From positions 1 through 64,000 of the forward strand of contig QNYZ01000043.1 of NCBI GenBank assembly GCA_003973265.1: DNA of 64,000 nt, in the 5' to 3' direction. This DNA comes from Deltaproteobacteria bacterium. GTDB taxonomy: Bacteria; Desulfobacterota; Desulfobacteria; Desulfobacterales; QNYZ01. The notes beneath the pieces are model-generated. The model was not told the DNA's origin. It saw nothing but the letters and a program-made list of their open reading frames with translations, and searched no databases. Below are positions 1 to 7,803 of this stretch, in pieces. The position numbers were made by a program, and so were the translations under genes. Numbering within the stretch: the first letter of the stretch is position 1; every line of letters starts with the position of its first letter.

Positions 1-140
1 CAGCCCGCAAAACAGCACATTGCAGCTCGACCAGGCCAGCTTCAGATCCTGAATGCAATGCCGCAGATACGCCTGAATCTGCAGGGTGGTCAATTGATCC
101 GGCGGCTGGCCGTGAAATCGGGATAATCCTGAAACCGATC
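1..140 (-). pseudogene. Tyrosine recombinase N-terminal fragment, cut by the window edge
   Basis: Read on the minus strand, about 40 codons running off the left edge match the SAM-like core-binding domain of XerC/XerD-type integrases. They contain a PPDQLT segment, a QAYLRHCIQDLKL helix and a WSS turn leading into the next helix. No start codon or ribosome site is visible upstream, where a truncated transposase lies instead. This is probably the front part of a second recombinase, different from the C-terminal fragment at 1513-1990, because the order on the strand is C-terminus, transposase, then N-terminus. Whether it is intact further left cannot be seen. Confidence 0.5.
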
Positions 141-175
141 TTAAGTAGGGTTTCCTGAATAATTCGCAACCTATG

Positions 176-1510
176 CTAAGGCAGACAAAATTTAACAAAA
201 CCTGCCCGCAAACTGTTTCCTTGAAAATTACAATGGTATCCAAAGATACCACCTGGAGTCATCAAACAGGACGTCTGAAAGCCGATATGACGAAATAAAC
301 GGATCGTGAAGACCTGGAAAACACAAAAAAGATGGCTCTTGAGCCACTTCTCCAGATTCATCACGATAAATGCGATCATGATGGCTGTTTCAGATGTCCT
401 TGCCAATTTGCACATGATCCGCGATAGGCTGAACCGGCGTTTTCCCTGTCCGAACTTACCCTCTATCGCTATCCGATCCAGTTCGTCCTGGCGGGCTTGT
501 GATTTTATTTCGTGCCGTTTCTCTTCATCAGCTGGCGGTCTTCCCGGCGGTGGACCAGATAGGCGGATGCCATGCTTTTTGCAAAACTTCCGGTTATCTC
601 TGGTACGGTAAATCTTGTCGGCATGAATGGATTCAGGATAATGGCCCAATCGCCGGCGATATTCTTTTGCCTGTTCAATCAGATCCGCGGACTCGTTATA
701 GGCATCCCAGCTGATCCGATCGACATAAGCAAAACCCTCTGTGAGACCAACTGATATCTTGGCCCCAAACTCCGTCGCCGCGCCGGCCTTGCCGCGTTTG
801 ATCGGACGTATATGGGGTTGCGACACACTAACAATGCGGTCGTCTATCCTGTTTTCATGATGATCGTACATCCATTGCTGCTGCCGGTATACTTCATGGA
901 TAACCAGCAGGTTCTTATACTGCCGGCGGGTAAGCAGTGACAAAGAGGTCTTTTGGGATAATTTGGCAATGCTCTTGAGGTTACGTCTTAAATATCCCAG
1001 CTGCTTGCGAAGGACTTTGCGCCGCTTGCTTCTGGATAGCTTCTTACTTTTGGCGGCTGAGAGATATTTTTTCCTGGCTCTTTTGCGATACGTCCGGGGT
1101 TTCTTCCGCTTCCCTTTCAGCGGCCGATGCAGTACATCGATAATCTCTTCGCTCTTCTCTCTGCTCGTGTTCAACATCTTCAGGTCGGTCGGAAACGTGA
1201 TGTCGGCGGGCGTACAAGTCGCATCAATGATCAATTTGCCTTTGTTCGATCCTGATTCATCGCCCGGATCGTCATCATTTTTTCGGGATGACGATCCGGG
1301 CTCTGATCTTTTCTTTACTTCTTCAAGCGCCTTTTGGGAAATCACTTCATTCAGCCTTGACAACCTTGATTTGCTGAAACGCTTCCGGAAATACACAAAC
1401 ATTGAAGGATCAAAAGGTTGTTCGTCTCTGTATTCCTTGTATCCGAGAAAATACTGCAAATACGGATTCTCCCGGATCTGCTCCACCGTCTCTTCATCAC
1501 TGGCCCCAGA
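176..1510 (-). pseudogene. 5'-truncated DDE transposase (DUF772/DDE_Tnp_1 type, IS1182/IS5-like)
   Basis: The frame encodes about 436 residues from a GTG at 1486. Homologous-looking sequence (SDEETVEQIRENPYLQYF) already starts upstream of that codon. This family normally has about 60-80 more residues in front of that motif, so the 5' end is missing. A catalytic-type region (IIDATCTPADI, then TEFGAKISVGL and HADKIYRTRDN) is readable, and a basic helix-rich insert lies at residues 130-190. The truncated 5' end abuts the stop codon of a degraded tyrosine recombinase at 1513. The last ~40 residues look atypical and may be read-through. I did not find matching terminal inverted repeats. It is likely a dead copy. 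Confidence 0.7.
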
Positions 1511-1512
1511 CG

Positions 1513-1990
1513 CTACCTTTTTATGTTTTCCGAAGGGTGATACCTGGCGTGGATCTTTTTGAGATCGTTGATAGTGACACGGGTGTAAAGCTGGGTGGAT
1601 TACAGGATTCGTCGCCGAGCATTTCCTGCAGGTGCCGGCTGGGGGCGCCGTTTTTGAGCATGTGGGTAGCGCAGGTGTTGCTGCCGGAACGTGTGCGGCG
1701 ATACCGGCTTCTGGATGCCCGCCCGGATCCGGTATTTGCGTAGATTCGAGCGGATACCGGCCGGGGTCATGGTGTCGCCGGTGTTGAGCAGAAACAGGCG
1801 GCGCAGCTTTGGCCTTCTCCGGGCATCATATCCCCGGATCTTTTCCAGGTATTCCCGCAGCCAGACCGTGGCGGTCTTTCCCGGGGGAACCGCCCGCTGC
1901 CGGCGCCTCTTGTCGGACAGGATCTCGGCGAAGATATCCGAAAAATGCGCTCCTGAACAGATCCGTCACTTCCAACCTGCTTTGCATAAA
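1513..1990 (-). pseudogene. Frameshifted C-terminal fragment of a tyrosine recombinase
   Basis: The minus-strand reading needs at least two frame changes to reconstruct a XerC/D-like catalytic domain. First comes a segment with WLREYLEKIRGYD and NTGDTMTP, then SPHTFR (box II His/Arg). After a shift comes CATHMLKNGAPSRHLQEMLG, then after another shift QLYTRVTINDLKKIHARYH, which carries the nucleophilic tyrosine, ending at a TAG at 1513-1515. All catalytic boxes are recognisable but no single frame holds them, so it is a pseudogene. The N-terminal domain is absent on the upstream side. It sits directly against the truncated transposase. Confidence 0.7.
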
Positions 1991-2043
1991 GATCTCACCT
2001 CCTTTCAAATAGTTGATTTTTTAGGGGAGATACGACAGGCAGG

Positions 2044-2250
2044 GAACAAGACAAGTTCGTACAACTCGGTGACGACCATTACTGTCTGAAATCTCATTAT
2101 ATTGTTGTAAAAATGCCGCGACTTGCAGCCGCTAATGCCGCTGCAAGTAACCGCCGCGATCCTTGTCGTAAAATGTCTGTAATGGGATCGTCAACAAACG
2201 CTTCTGGCTTTTTTAAATCGATTACGTTATCTTTGGTGATGGTGTGTGTA
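2044..2250 (-). pseudogene. IS256/Mutator-family transposase N-terminal fragment
   Basis: On the minus strand the first ~45 codons read TKDNVIDLKKPEAFVDDPI and DILRQGSRRLLAAAL. After a frame change they continue as VAAFLQQYNEISDSNGRHR. This is the typical start of IS256-type transposases (the AEVAAFL...GR.RVVR region). No start codon is in frame, since a TGA precedes the segment, and the sequence degenerates after the RVVR motif into a stop. Only a short, frameshifted piece of the element survives. It lies next to an inverted repeat that may be the element's end. Confidence 0.65.
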
Positions 2251-2315
2251 TCCTTTCATTTTGATGATTCAAAGTGTCGGGTAATTGTCGGTAAACGATC
2301 ACCCGAAGGATACAC
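2246..2315. repeat. Inverted repeat, probable IS256-type element end
   Basis: The decamer GTGTATCCTT at 2246-2255 is repeated inverted as AAGGATACAC at 2306-2315, and flanking GGTG/CACC bases extend the match. It lies immediately outside the transposase N-terminal fragment. This position fits a terminal repeat of that element or a nested end left after deletion. Confidence 0.5.
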
Positions 2316-2369
2316 CACCTAATCCCTTAAACACAACTTTTGGTTATAGCTCACAAGAGGAAAAGGTAA

Positions 2370-2924
2370 ATGAAGAACAGCAGTAAATATTTTTTACTTA
2401 CTCTGATCACCTTTATTGCGGGTTATTCCTTTTTAAGGCTCGCTTATTTCCAGACAAAAAACATTCCTTTCACCCAGGAAATAATATTGGTGGTTCTGGG
2501 GACCATAGCCACCATGGCTGTTACGGCCGCCCTGATCAGCAAACAAAGCGAAGTGGAACTGGAAAAGGAACAGCGGGTCAAGATCTTCGATCTGAAATCC
2601 AATCTCTACCTGGACCTTATCAGTTTTATCGAATCATTGATACTCCGGGGAAAGCTGGAAAAAAAAGATCTGTTGCATCTGGAATTTTTAACCCACAAAA
2701 TTTCCGTCGTTGCCGATTACAAGGTATTGAAAGAATATACGGATTTTATAGATACGATGAAAAAAATTTCCGAAGACGCAAAGATCAGCCCCCTGGAATC
2801 GGATGAAATAAGCATGAAATTATCTAAGCTTTGCGGAAAAATAAGATACGATCTGATCCAGAGAGAAAAACACATCGATATCAATATTGAAAATCTGCTG
2901 ACCAAAAATATCAAGAAGTTTTAG
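2370..2924 (+). CDS. Uncharacterised two-TM membrane protein
   Basis: A 184-residue protein that I do not recognise. It has a hydrophobic segment at about residues 7-24 and a second at about 38-57, separated by a short loop, followed by a charged helical tail of about 125 residues. The tail is predicted to lie in the cytoplasm: SKQSEVELEKEQRVKIFDL begins a likely coiled coil. The ATG has a purine-rich ribosome site (AGAGGAAAAGG) a few bases upstream. The gene is more AT-rich than the housekeeping genes and sits between an IS relic and a frameshifted oxidoreductase relic, so it may be a transferred cargo gene. It appears intact. Function is unknown. Confidence 0.6.
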   Translation: MKNSSKYFLLTLITFIAGYSFLRLAYFQTKNIPFTQEIILVVLGTIATMAVTAALISKQSEVELEKEQRVKIFDLKSNLYLDLISFIESLILRGKLEKKDLLHLEFLTHKISVVADYKVLKEYTDFIDTMKKISEDAKISPLESDEISMKLSKLCGKIRYDLIQREKHIDINIENLLTKNIKKF

Positions 2925-2964
2925 CCGGGCCATGCCTTTTGCCTTTAAAAAATTCATGCCCGTT

Positions 2965-3410
2965 TCATCTTTTCCAGTATTTTGCCGGCACCCTGAAAGC
3001 ATTGGCGTAGATGGTCCATGTGTAAGTAGTGCTCCCGCCGGTTGGCACAAAGCTTCCGTCCGTGACATAAAGATTATTGACTTCGTGTGCCTTGCAATCG
3101 GCATCGAGCACAGGCGTAGCCGGATTTTTACCAAAACGGCATCCGCCCCCACCAGATTGGGCGGTGGGGAACCGCTTATACCGGAAGCTATGTCTTTTGT
3201 CCCCATTTTTTTCAGTAGTTCTTCAGCCCTTTGCGCCAGATATTCCCCCACTTTTAAATCGTGGGAGTGGTACCCGATCCTGATTTTGGCTACCGGATCC
3301 CCCCATTTAGCTTTGCGGACATTCAAGGGGCGATTGATCCCTGGATATGAGGTATTTGCATGCGATACCTTCTGTTGAGGTGCGGTGAGCATGGTGTTCG
3401 TTGAAGTCAA
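2965..3410 (-). pseudogene. GMC-family oxidoreductase, C-terminal relic with frameshift
   Basis: On the minus strand the downstream part reads GGCRFGKNPATPVLDADC, HEVNNLYVTDGSFVPTGG and TYTWTIYANAFRV, then a stop. This is the GMC_oxred_C domain of FAD-dependent alcohol or sugar dehydrogenases. The upstream part (SYPGINRPLNVRKAK and HDLKVGEYLAQRAEELLKKM) is in a different frame. The change falls near a run of five G (plus-strand C at 3146-3150). The FAD-binding N-terminal domain, several hundred residues, is missing. A continuous open frame crosses this region but does not encode the family sequence throughout, so it is annotated as a pseudogene. Confidence 0.75.
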
Positions 3411-3416
3411 CCCCTA

Positions 3417-3809
3417 TCAGGGAAGCGCGGGGCGTACCTTAATGACAATGTCCTTGCGGATATTCACGGTTCCCGCCCTGGCGCCTTTGGCTTTGGTAAC
3501 AAAGCGGGCGCGGGTGCAGGACACGGCTGTTACTCCGCCGCCCCTTGCCCTGGAGTGGTAAGCGGCAATGGCGGCCGCCATTTTTTTGGTATCCCGGTCC
3601 GGTTCAATGCCGGGCTTTGCCCGTAAGATCACATGGCTGCCCGGCATACTGCGGACATGAAACCACCAGTCGTCAGGAGCAGCGATTTTCAGGCTGAGGC
3701 GCTCATTGTCGGTATCGGTTTTGCCGGCCATGACCGTCCAGTCTCCGGGGAGGGTATAGGTCCAGGCCTTCGGCGGGGACGGCTTATGGTGATGTTTATT
3801 TTCTTTCAT
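3417..3809 (-). CDS. Stand-alone NFACT-R (DUF814) domain protein
   Basis: A 130-residue protein consisting almost only of an NFACT-R/DUF814 domain. The signature WWFHVRSMPGSHVIL lies at about residues 48-62. The rest of the domain follows, with a conserved basic region (VTAVSCTRARFVTKAKGARAG) and a terminal VNIRKDIVIKVRP strand. In RqcH/Tae2 (NFACT) proteins this domain contacts ribosome-bound RNA. A solo copy is likely an RNA- or ribosome-binding protein, but its job is not established. The start overlaps the stop of fxsA by four bases (ATGA), which implies translational coupling at the end of the housekeeping operon. Confidence 0.8.
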   Translation of the reverse strand: MKENKHHHKPSPPKAWTYTLPGDWTVMAGKTDTDNERLSLKIAAPDDWWFHVRSMPGSHVILRAKPGIEPDRDTKKMAAAIAAYHSRARGGGVTAVSCTRARFVTKAKGARAGTVNIRKDIVIKVRPALP

Positions 3810-4210
3810 GGGCCCGGTGGATACCGGCGAATGGTAACGTTGGGCTGTCTCATCCAGGCGTCGATCTTTTTCCGGGCCCAGCGTTTAAAGTAAAAACGGG
3901 TGACGGGAAAAAGCAGGAGCAGGCCGGTAATGTCGGTAAGAATTCCCGGTGTGAGCAAGACAATGCCGGCCATGAAAATAATCGCCGCGTCAATGAGATC
4001 TTCGGCGGGCATATTTCCCGCCTGCATCTGGCTTCGAATACGCATCATGGTCTGCATGCCCTGTCTCTTGGCCAGGTAGGCACCGGCGAAACCGGTTAAC
4101 ACCACCAGGGCCAGGGTATTGAGCACTCCCATGGCGCTGCCGAGTTTGATCAATATGTAAAGCTCCAGTAAAGGGATGAGGGTAAATGCGATAAACAGCC
4201 TGGGAAGCAT
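3806..4210 (-). CDS. fxsA: FxsA family membrane protein
   Basis: A 134-residue inner-membrane protein of the FxsA (suppressor of F exclusion) family. It has N-terminal hydrophobic segments (LFIAFTLIPLLELYILIKLG; LNTLALVVLTGFAGAYLAKR), an amphipathic middle and a further membrane segment (AIIFMAGIVLLTPGILTDITG) ending in the family's LLLFPVTR motif. I chose the ATG at 4210, preceded by GGAGATACAG, rather than upstream codons that would add a non-hydrophobic extension. It is followed with a 4-bp overlap by the NFACT-R gene and preceded by the phosphopantetheinyl transferase. Its biochemical role is unknown. Confidence 0.85.
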   Translation of the reverse strand: MLPRLFIAFTLIPLLELYILIKLGSAMGVLNTLALVVLTGFAGAYLAKRQGMQTMMRIRSQMQAGNMPAEDLIDAAIIFMAGIVLLTPGILTDITGLLLLFPVTRFYFKRWARKKIDAWMRQPNVTIRRYPPGP

Positions 4211-4221
4211 ATCTGTATCTC

Positions 4222-4815
4222 CTATATAAAGGTCCATTGAATCGACCGGTCTTTTTTCATTGCCGGCCCGGTGATGGCGGCAATATGATCGCGGGTAAAC
4301 CATCTCTGGTGAACGATAAAATGTTTTTTATCATATCCGGCGGCCAGACAACCGTCATCAATCACCTGGAGAATACGGCAGTGGGACAGGCCGGTAAACC
4401 CCACGCCCATGGCCTTTAATACCGCCTCTTTCGCCGTCCAGAAACGAAAAAAAGCAACCGGCGCCTTTCCGCCGATCAGCCGCCACTCCTGATCATCCGC
4501 GATATATTCCATGATGGCGCAGCTCACCTTGCGCATCCGTTCAATATCGATTCCCACCGACCCGGTGGCAACCACCCCACTGACATAATCGGTCTTGTGG
4601 GAGATGGACCAGTGGATGCCGTGGGCAGGAATGGGCGCGCCATCGTCGTTTTTGGGAAATCCGGATAATGCCAGCCCGCTTTTTTCCGCGCTGACCCGGG
4701 CCGCCTGGCGGGCCAGTCGGCTGAGGGTACGCACCTGCTCTTTACCACGCGGCAGCCGCTCATCGGCCGGAACTTTCATGATCACCGGAAAAAGGATTTC
4801 AGGATTATCGTTCAT
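4222..4815 (-). CDS. 4'-phosphopantetheinyl transferase (Sfp/AcpT type)
   Basis: A 197-residue enzyme of the Sfp/EntD/AcpT superfamily that transfers 4'-phosphopantetheine from CoA to a serine of a carrier protein. Visible motifs are IHWSISHKTDYVSG (about residues 67-80), the Mg2+ site VGIDIERM (about 87-94) and FFRFWTAKEAVLKAMG (about 121-136). These are the two signature motifs of the family. It overlaps the 3' end of rsmI by about ten bases, so it is probably cotranscribed. No polyketide or peptide synthetase lies in the window, so the carrier protein target cannot be named from context. Confidence 0.85.
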   Translation of the reverse strand: MNDNPEILFPVIMKVPADERLPRGKEQVRTLSRLARQAARVSAEKSGLALSGFPKNDDGAPIPAHGIHWSISHKTDYVSGVVATGSVGIDIERMRKVSCAIMEYIADDQEWRLIGGKAPVAFFRFWTAKEAVLKAMGVGFTGLSHCRILQVIDDGCLAAGYDKKHFIVHQRWFTRDHIAAITGPAMKKDRSIQWTFI

Positions 4816-5683
4816 TGGATTGAATCTTCAGCGCTTCTTTGTATATCCGGTTGCGGGATACCTTAAATTCGTCGGCCACCTCTTTGACAACAGCAGACAG
4901 GGGTCGGTCAGCCGCCGCCAGGGCATCGGCCAGGGAATCATGAATTAGTTCCCATGGCACCTGTATCTTTGACGTATTGCCGGCCACCAGCAGGGTACAT
5001 TCACCTTTGATCGTATTGCGATTGGCCATCTGGCCGGCGATCTCGGACAGTCGGCCCCGGATAAATTCTTCGTACAATTTGGTCATCTCCCGGCCCAGTA
5101 CCGCCGGTCTGTCTCCCAGTATCGACATCAGTTCCCGGACCAGGCGATAAATCCGCCGGGGTGATTCATAAAAGATCAGGGTCCGGTCATCTTCGGCCAG
5201 AGATTCGAGCAGCCCCAGGCGCCGGCCTTTTTTAGAGGGTAAAAACCCGATAAAGACAAAACTGTCCGTGGGCAGACCGGAAACGCTGAGCGCGGTAATC
5301 AGCGCCGATACCCCGGGAATGGGGACGACCCGAAGCCCCTGGGCAAGCGCCGTGGTGACCAGCCGGTATCCCGGATCAGATACGCCCGGCGTACCGGCAT
5401 CGGTGACCAGCGCCATATCATTTCCAGCTTTGAGCTGGGTGATCAGCCGGGGCGTCATCCGGGTTTCGTTATGCTCGTGATACGCTATCTGCGCCGTTGA
5501 AATACCGTGATGGGCCAGCAACCGGCCGGTATGGCGGGTATCCTCGGCCACCACGAGATCCACGGCGGACAGAGTCTTAATGGCCCGCAGGGTGATATCA
5601 TCCCGGTTGCCGATGGGTGTGGCCACCACGTAAAGCGTCCCCCGGCCGAGATCGGTTTCAACGGTGGTACAACGCTTATCCAT
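4805..5683 (-). CDS. rsmI: 16S rRNA (cytidine1402-2'-O)-methyltransferase RsmI
   Basis: A 292-residue tetrapyrrole-methylase-fold enzyme that methylates the ribose of C1402 in 16S rRNA. It begins GTLYVVATPIGNRDDITLRA and carries the family motifs AEDTRHTGRLL, YHEHNE and VTDAGTPGVSDPGYRLV. It ends with a C-terminal helix-turn segment (VVKEVADEFKVSRNRIY). The ATG at 5683 overlaps the yraN stop (ATGGATAA), typical of the rsmI-yraN pairing. A longer in-frame start at 5737 would lie inside yraN and adds nothing family-like. Confidence 0.93.
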   Translation of the reverse strand: MDKRCTTVETDLGRGTLYVVATPIGNRDDITLRAIKTLSAVDLVVAEDTRHTGRLLAHHGISTAQIAYHEHNETRMTPRLITQLKAGNDMALVTDAGTPGVSDPGYRLVTTALAQGLRVVPIPGVSALITALSVSGLPTDSFVFIGFLPSKKGRRLGLLESLAEDDRTLIFYESPRRIYRLVRELMSILGDRPAVLGREMTKLYEEFIRGRLSEIAGQMANRNTIKGECTLLVAGNTSKIQVPWELIHDSLADALAAADRPLSAVVKEVADEFKVSRNRIYKEALKIQSNER

Positions 5684-6047
5684 AGGCAAGGTCAAAGGCA
5701 TTTTTAAAGTGCTCAACCGTAGGCATGCCGCCGGCATACTTTACCGTGATGACGTCAAACCGGGCGCGGGCACCGCCGTTTCCGGTTTTTTTCAGATAGG
5801 ACAGGGCCGCAATGGACAGATGACGCTGTTTGGCCGGAGTCACGGCAAATTTCGGATGACCATACCGGGTCGACCGCCGGGCCTTGACTTCTACAAAGAC
5901 CAGGGTATCCCCATCTCTGGCGATAATGTCGACTTCACCCATACGGGTACGAAAATTCTGTTCAATCACACGATACCCCAGGCGTTTGAGGAAAGAAATG
6001 GCCAGTTCCTCGTTCTTTTTCCCAAACTGCCGGGACCTGGCCGTCAT
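5676..6047 (-). CDS. yraN: UPF0102 (YraN) endonuclease-like protein
   Basis: A 123-residue YraN/UPF0102 protein of the restriction-endonuclease-like fold. Visible signatures are GKKNEELAISFLKRLGYRVIEQNFR, then GEVDIIARDGDTLVFVEVKAR, which holds the D...E-x-K catalytic-like triad, then YGHPKFAVTPAKQRHLSIAA. It overlaps rnhB by four bases upstream and rsmI by eight bases downstream. The physiological substrate is not established for the family, although it is often found beside rnhB and rsmI as here. Confidence 0.92.
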   Translation of the reverse strand: MTARSRQFGKKNEELAISFLKRLGYRVIEQNFRTRMGEVDIIARDGDTLVFVEVKARRSTRYGHPKFAVTPAKQRHLSIAALSYLKKTGNGGARARFDVITVKYAGGMPTVEHFKNAFDLAYG

Positions 6048-6685
6048 GCTAGATTCGTTTTTTGCCGGGGTTCAGTCATGACGACCCCCTTAAAGCGCTT
6101 CCGGTGAATCGGGCAGCACCCATGAGTCCGGATCGCGTCTTTATGGGCCCGGGTCGGATAGCCCTTGTGACCGGCAAACCCATAGTGCGGATATTCCTGA
6201 TCATATACAGCCATCAGCCGGTCCCGGGTGACCTTGGCCACGATGGAGGCGGCGCCGATGGAGATACTTTTTGAGTCACCCTTTACCACTGCCGCCTGGG
6301 GAAGATCTGAAGGGATTTTGTACGGGCCGTCGATAAGCAGATAATCCGGGGCCGGTTTCAGACGTGTGACGGCCAGGGCCATGGATAACAGTGCGGCCCG
6401 CAGGATATTGATACGATCGATGAAGATCGGGTCAACGATTCCGATCCCAATGGTAACGGCATGGGCGTAGATTTCGTCGTAGAGATGGTCTCGCCTGGCC
6501 GGAGAGATTTTTTTAGAATCGGTGACACCGGGGACCGGGAAATCTCCGGGAAGAACCACAGCCGCACTGACCACGGGACCCGCCAGGGGGCCCCGGCCAA
6601 CTTCGTCGACACCGGCTACACATCGATATCCGTCATGCGCGGCCGTCTGCTCCCATTGCCAGGCATTTGCATCTCCAGATACCAT
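6044..6685 (-). CDS. rnhB: Ribonuclease HII
   Basis: A 213-residue RNase HII that cleaves RNA in RNA/DNA hybrids and at embedded ribonucleotides. The motif VAGVDEVGRGPLAGPVV (about residues 23-39) gives the first catalytic Asp and Glu. DYLLIDG and SIGAASIVAKVTRDRLM carry the later acidic and conserved residues, and HYGFAGHKGYPT is the C-terminal signature. The ATG at 6685 is preceded by GGGAG. The gene lies downstream of rplS and couples by ATGA overlap to yraN, the usual rplS-rnhB-yraN order. Confidence 0.94.
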   Translation of the reverse strand: MVSGDANAWQWEQTAAHDGYRCVAGVDEVGRGPLAGPVVSAAVVLPGDFPVPGVTDSKKISPARRDHLYDEIYAHAVTIGIGIVDPIFIDRINILRAALLSMALAVTRLKPAPDYLLIDGPYKIPSDLPQAAVVKGDSKSISIGAASIVAKVTRDRLMAVYDQEYPHYGFAGHKGYPTRAHKDAIRTHGCCPIHRKRFKGVVMTEPRQKTNLA

Positions 6686-6749
6686 GGTCGACTCCCGTTA
6701 TTTTGGTATCACCGCAAGAGAAACAGGTAAAGATAAAAGCAGCCGCGAA

Positions 6750-7097
6750 CTAGTTCTCCCGCCGTTCCCGGATTCGGGCGGCCTTCCCTCGCAGTTTACG
6801 CAGGTAATAAATTTTGGATCGGCGGACGCGGCCCCGGCTGATCACTTCCACCTGGTCGATATTGGGTGAATGCAGCGGGAAGATTCTTTCCACGCCCACT
6901 CCGTAAGATATCTTGCGGACCGTAAAGGTGGCGTTGTTGGTTCCCCGGCGGCGGCTGATCACCACGCCCTGGAAAGCCTGAATACGTTCTTTCCCGCCTT
7001 CGCTGATTTTAACATTTACCTTGACGGTGTCTCCAGGCGCAAAAGACGGCACGTCCATGCGCATCATTTCCTGTTCAATCTGTCTGATTTTATTCAT
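6750..7097 (-). CDS. rplS: 50S ribosomal protein L19
   Basis: A 115-residue L19 of normal length. It has the N-terminal helix ([10 protein letters not shown]), [16 protein letters not shown], the signature [14 protein letters not shown] and the basic C-terminal [14 protein letters not shown]. It sits at the 30S-50S interface. It is part of the rpsP-khpA-rimM-trmD-methyltransferase-rplS run and is followed by rnhB. Confidence 0.97.
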   Translation of the reverse strand: MNKIRQIEQEMMRMDVPSFAPGDTVKVNVKISEGGKERIQAFQGVVISRRRGTNNATFTVRKISYGVGVERIFPLHSPNIDQVEVISRGRVRRSKIYYLRKLRGKAARIRERREN

Positions 7098-7187
7098 GAT
7101 CTCTCCATTCAGTTCTATTTCGTCTGTTTTAATTGTTTTTGTAATCCCGTGTTATCGCTGCTACCGGGCAACAACGGGTACTTATTT

Positions 7188-7790
7188 TCAATATCCCAAT
7201 AGTCGATCCAGCACAGCGGTTACCGCCGAGCGGACCGACAGGTGATTATAGTCGGGCGTCCCCCGTACCGGACGCAGGCACAGATCGGCGCTGTCAATAA
7301 TATCCGGCGCCAGTCCCCAGGCCGTACCAAAAACCAGCAGATGCGGCTGCCCCTTAGCCTGTCCCTTATCCTGCCTCTTATCAAGGGTTCGCCTCAGGTG
7401 TTGATGCGAAATACCGCCCTTACGTTCCTTTGAGCTGGTTACCACCACGATCGGTTCGCCGTGGCCCATCGCCCGGACACGCTCTTTTACCGATTCAAAC
7501 GTATCCGCCAGTTCGATTATTTCAAGCGCCTCGCGACGGCTCGGGTTATACGTGGCGCCGTAGCCCGTTATCCAGTGATCGATTACCGATTGGGCAAGTT
7601 CTTTCTGGTCGGTCAGCGGCGTAACCACGAAAAACCGGCGGACTCCGTAGGTCCGCGCTGCACGTGCAATATCATGCAGGTCAAGGGGCGTCACCGCCGA
7701 TGCAATGGTATCTCCGGTTTTGTTCAGCACCGGATAGTGTAAAAGAACCACGTAGAGATCGGCTCTGCAATCGGTTTTATCTGACGCCAT
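7188..7790 (-). CDS. SPOUT-type RNA methyltransferase (Methyltrn_RNA_4 family)
   Basis: A 200-residue protein of the SAM-dependent SPOUT-like family that sits between trmD and rplS in several Desulfobacterota and Aquificae. It starts DLYVVLLHYPVLNKTGDTI, has DIARAARTYGVRRFFVVTPL, and ends with the knot region LLVFGTAWGLAPDIID and RPVRGTPDYNHLSVRSA, where the cofactor is expected to bind. The RNA substrate is not known to me. The segment at about residues 136-147 is a Gln/Lys/Gly-rich insertion (KRQDKGQAKGQ) that looks lineage-specific. Confidence 0.82.
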   Translation of the reverse strand: MASDKTDCRADLYVVLLHYPVLNKTGDTIASAVTPLDLHDIARAARTYGVRRFFVVTPLTDQKELAQSVIDHWITGYGATYNPSRREALEIIELADTFESVKERVRAMGHGEPIVVVTSSKERKGGISHQHLRRTLDKRQDKGQAKGQPHLLVFGTAWGLAPDIIDSADLCLRPVRGTPDYNHLSVRSAVTAVLDRLLGY

Positions 7791-7803
7791 ATCCTGCTAT
7801 TCG

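Noticed and set aside
2820..3410. Continuous 196-codon minus-strand frame
   Set aside because: Family similarity to GMC oxidoreductases changes frame inside it, so the open frame does not represent a real protein. It also overlaps the 3' end of the two-TM gene.
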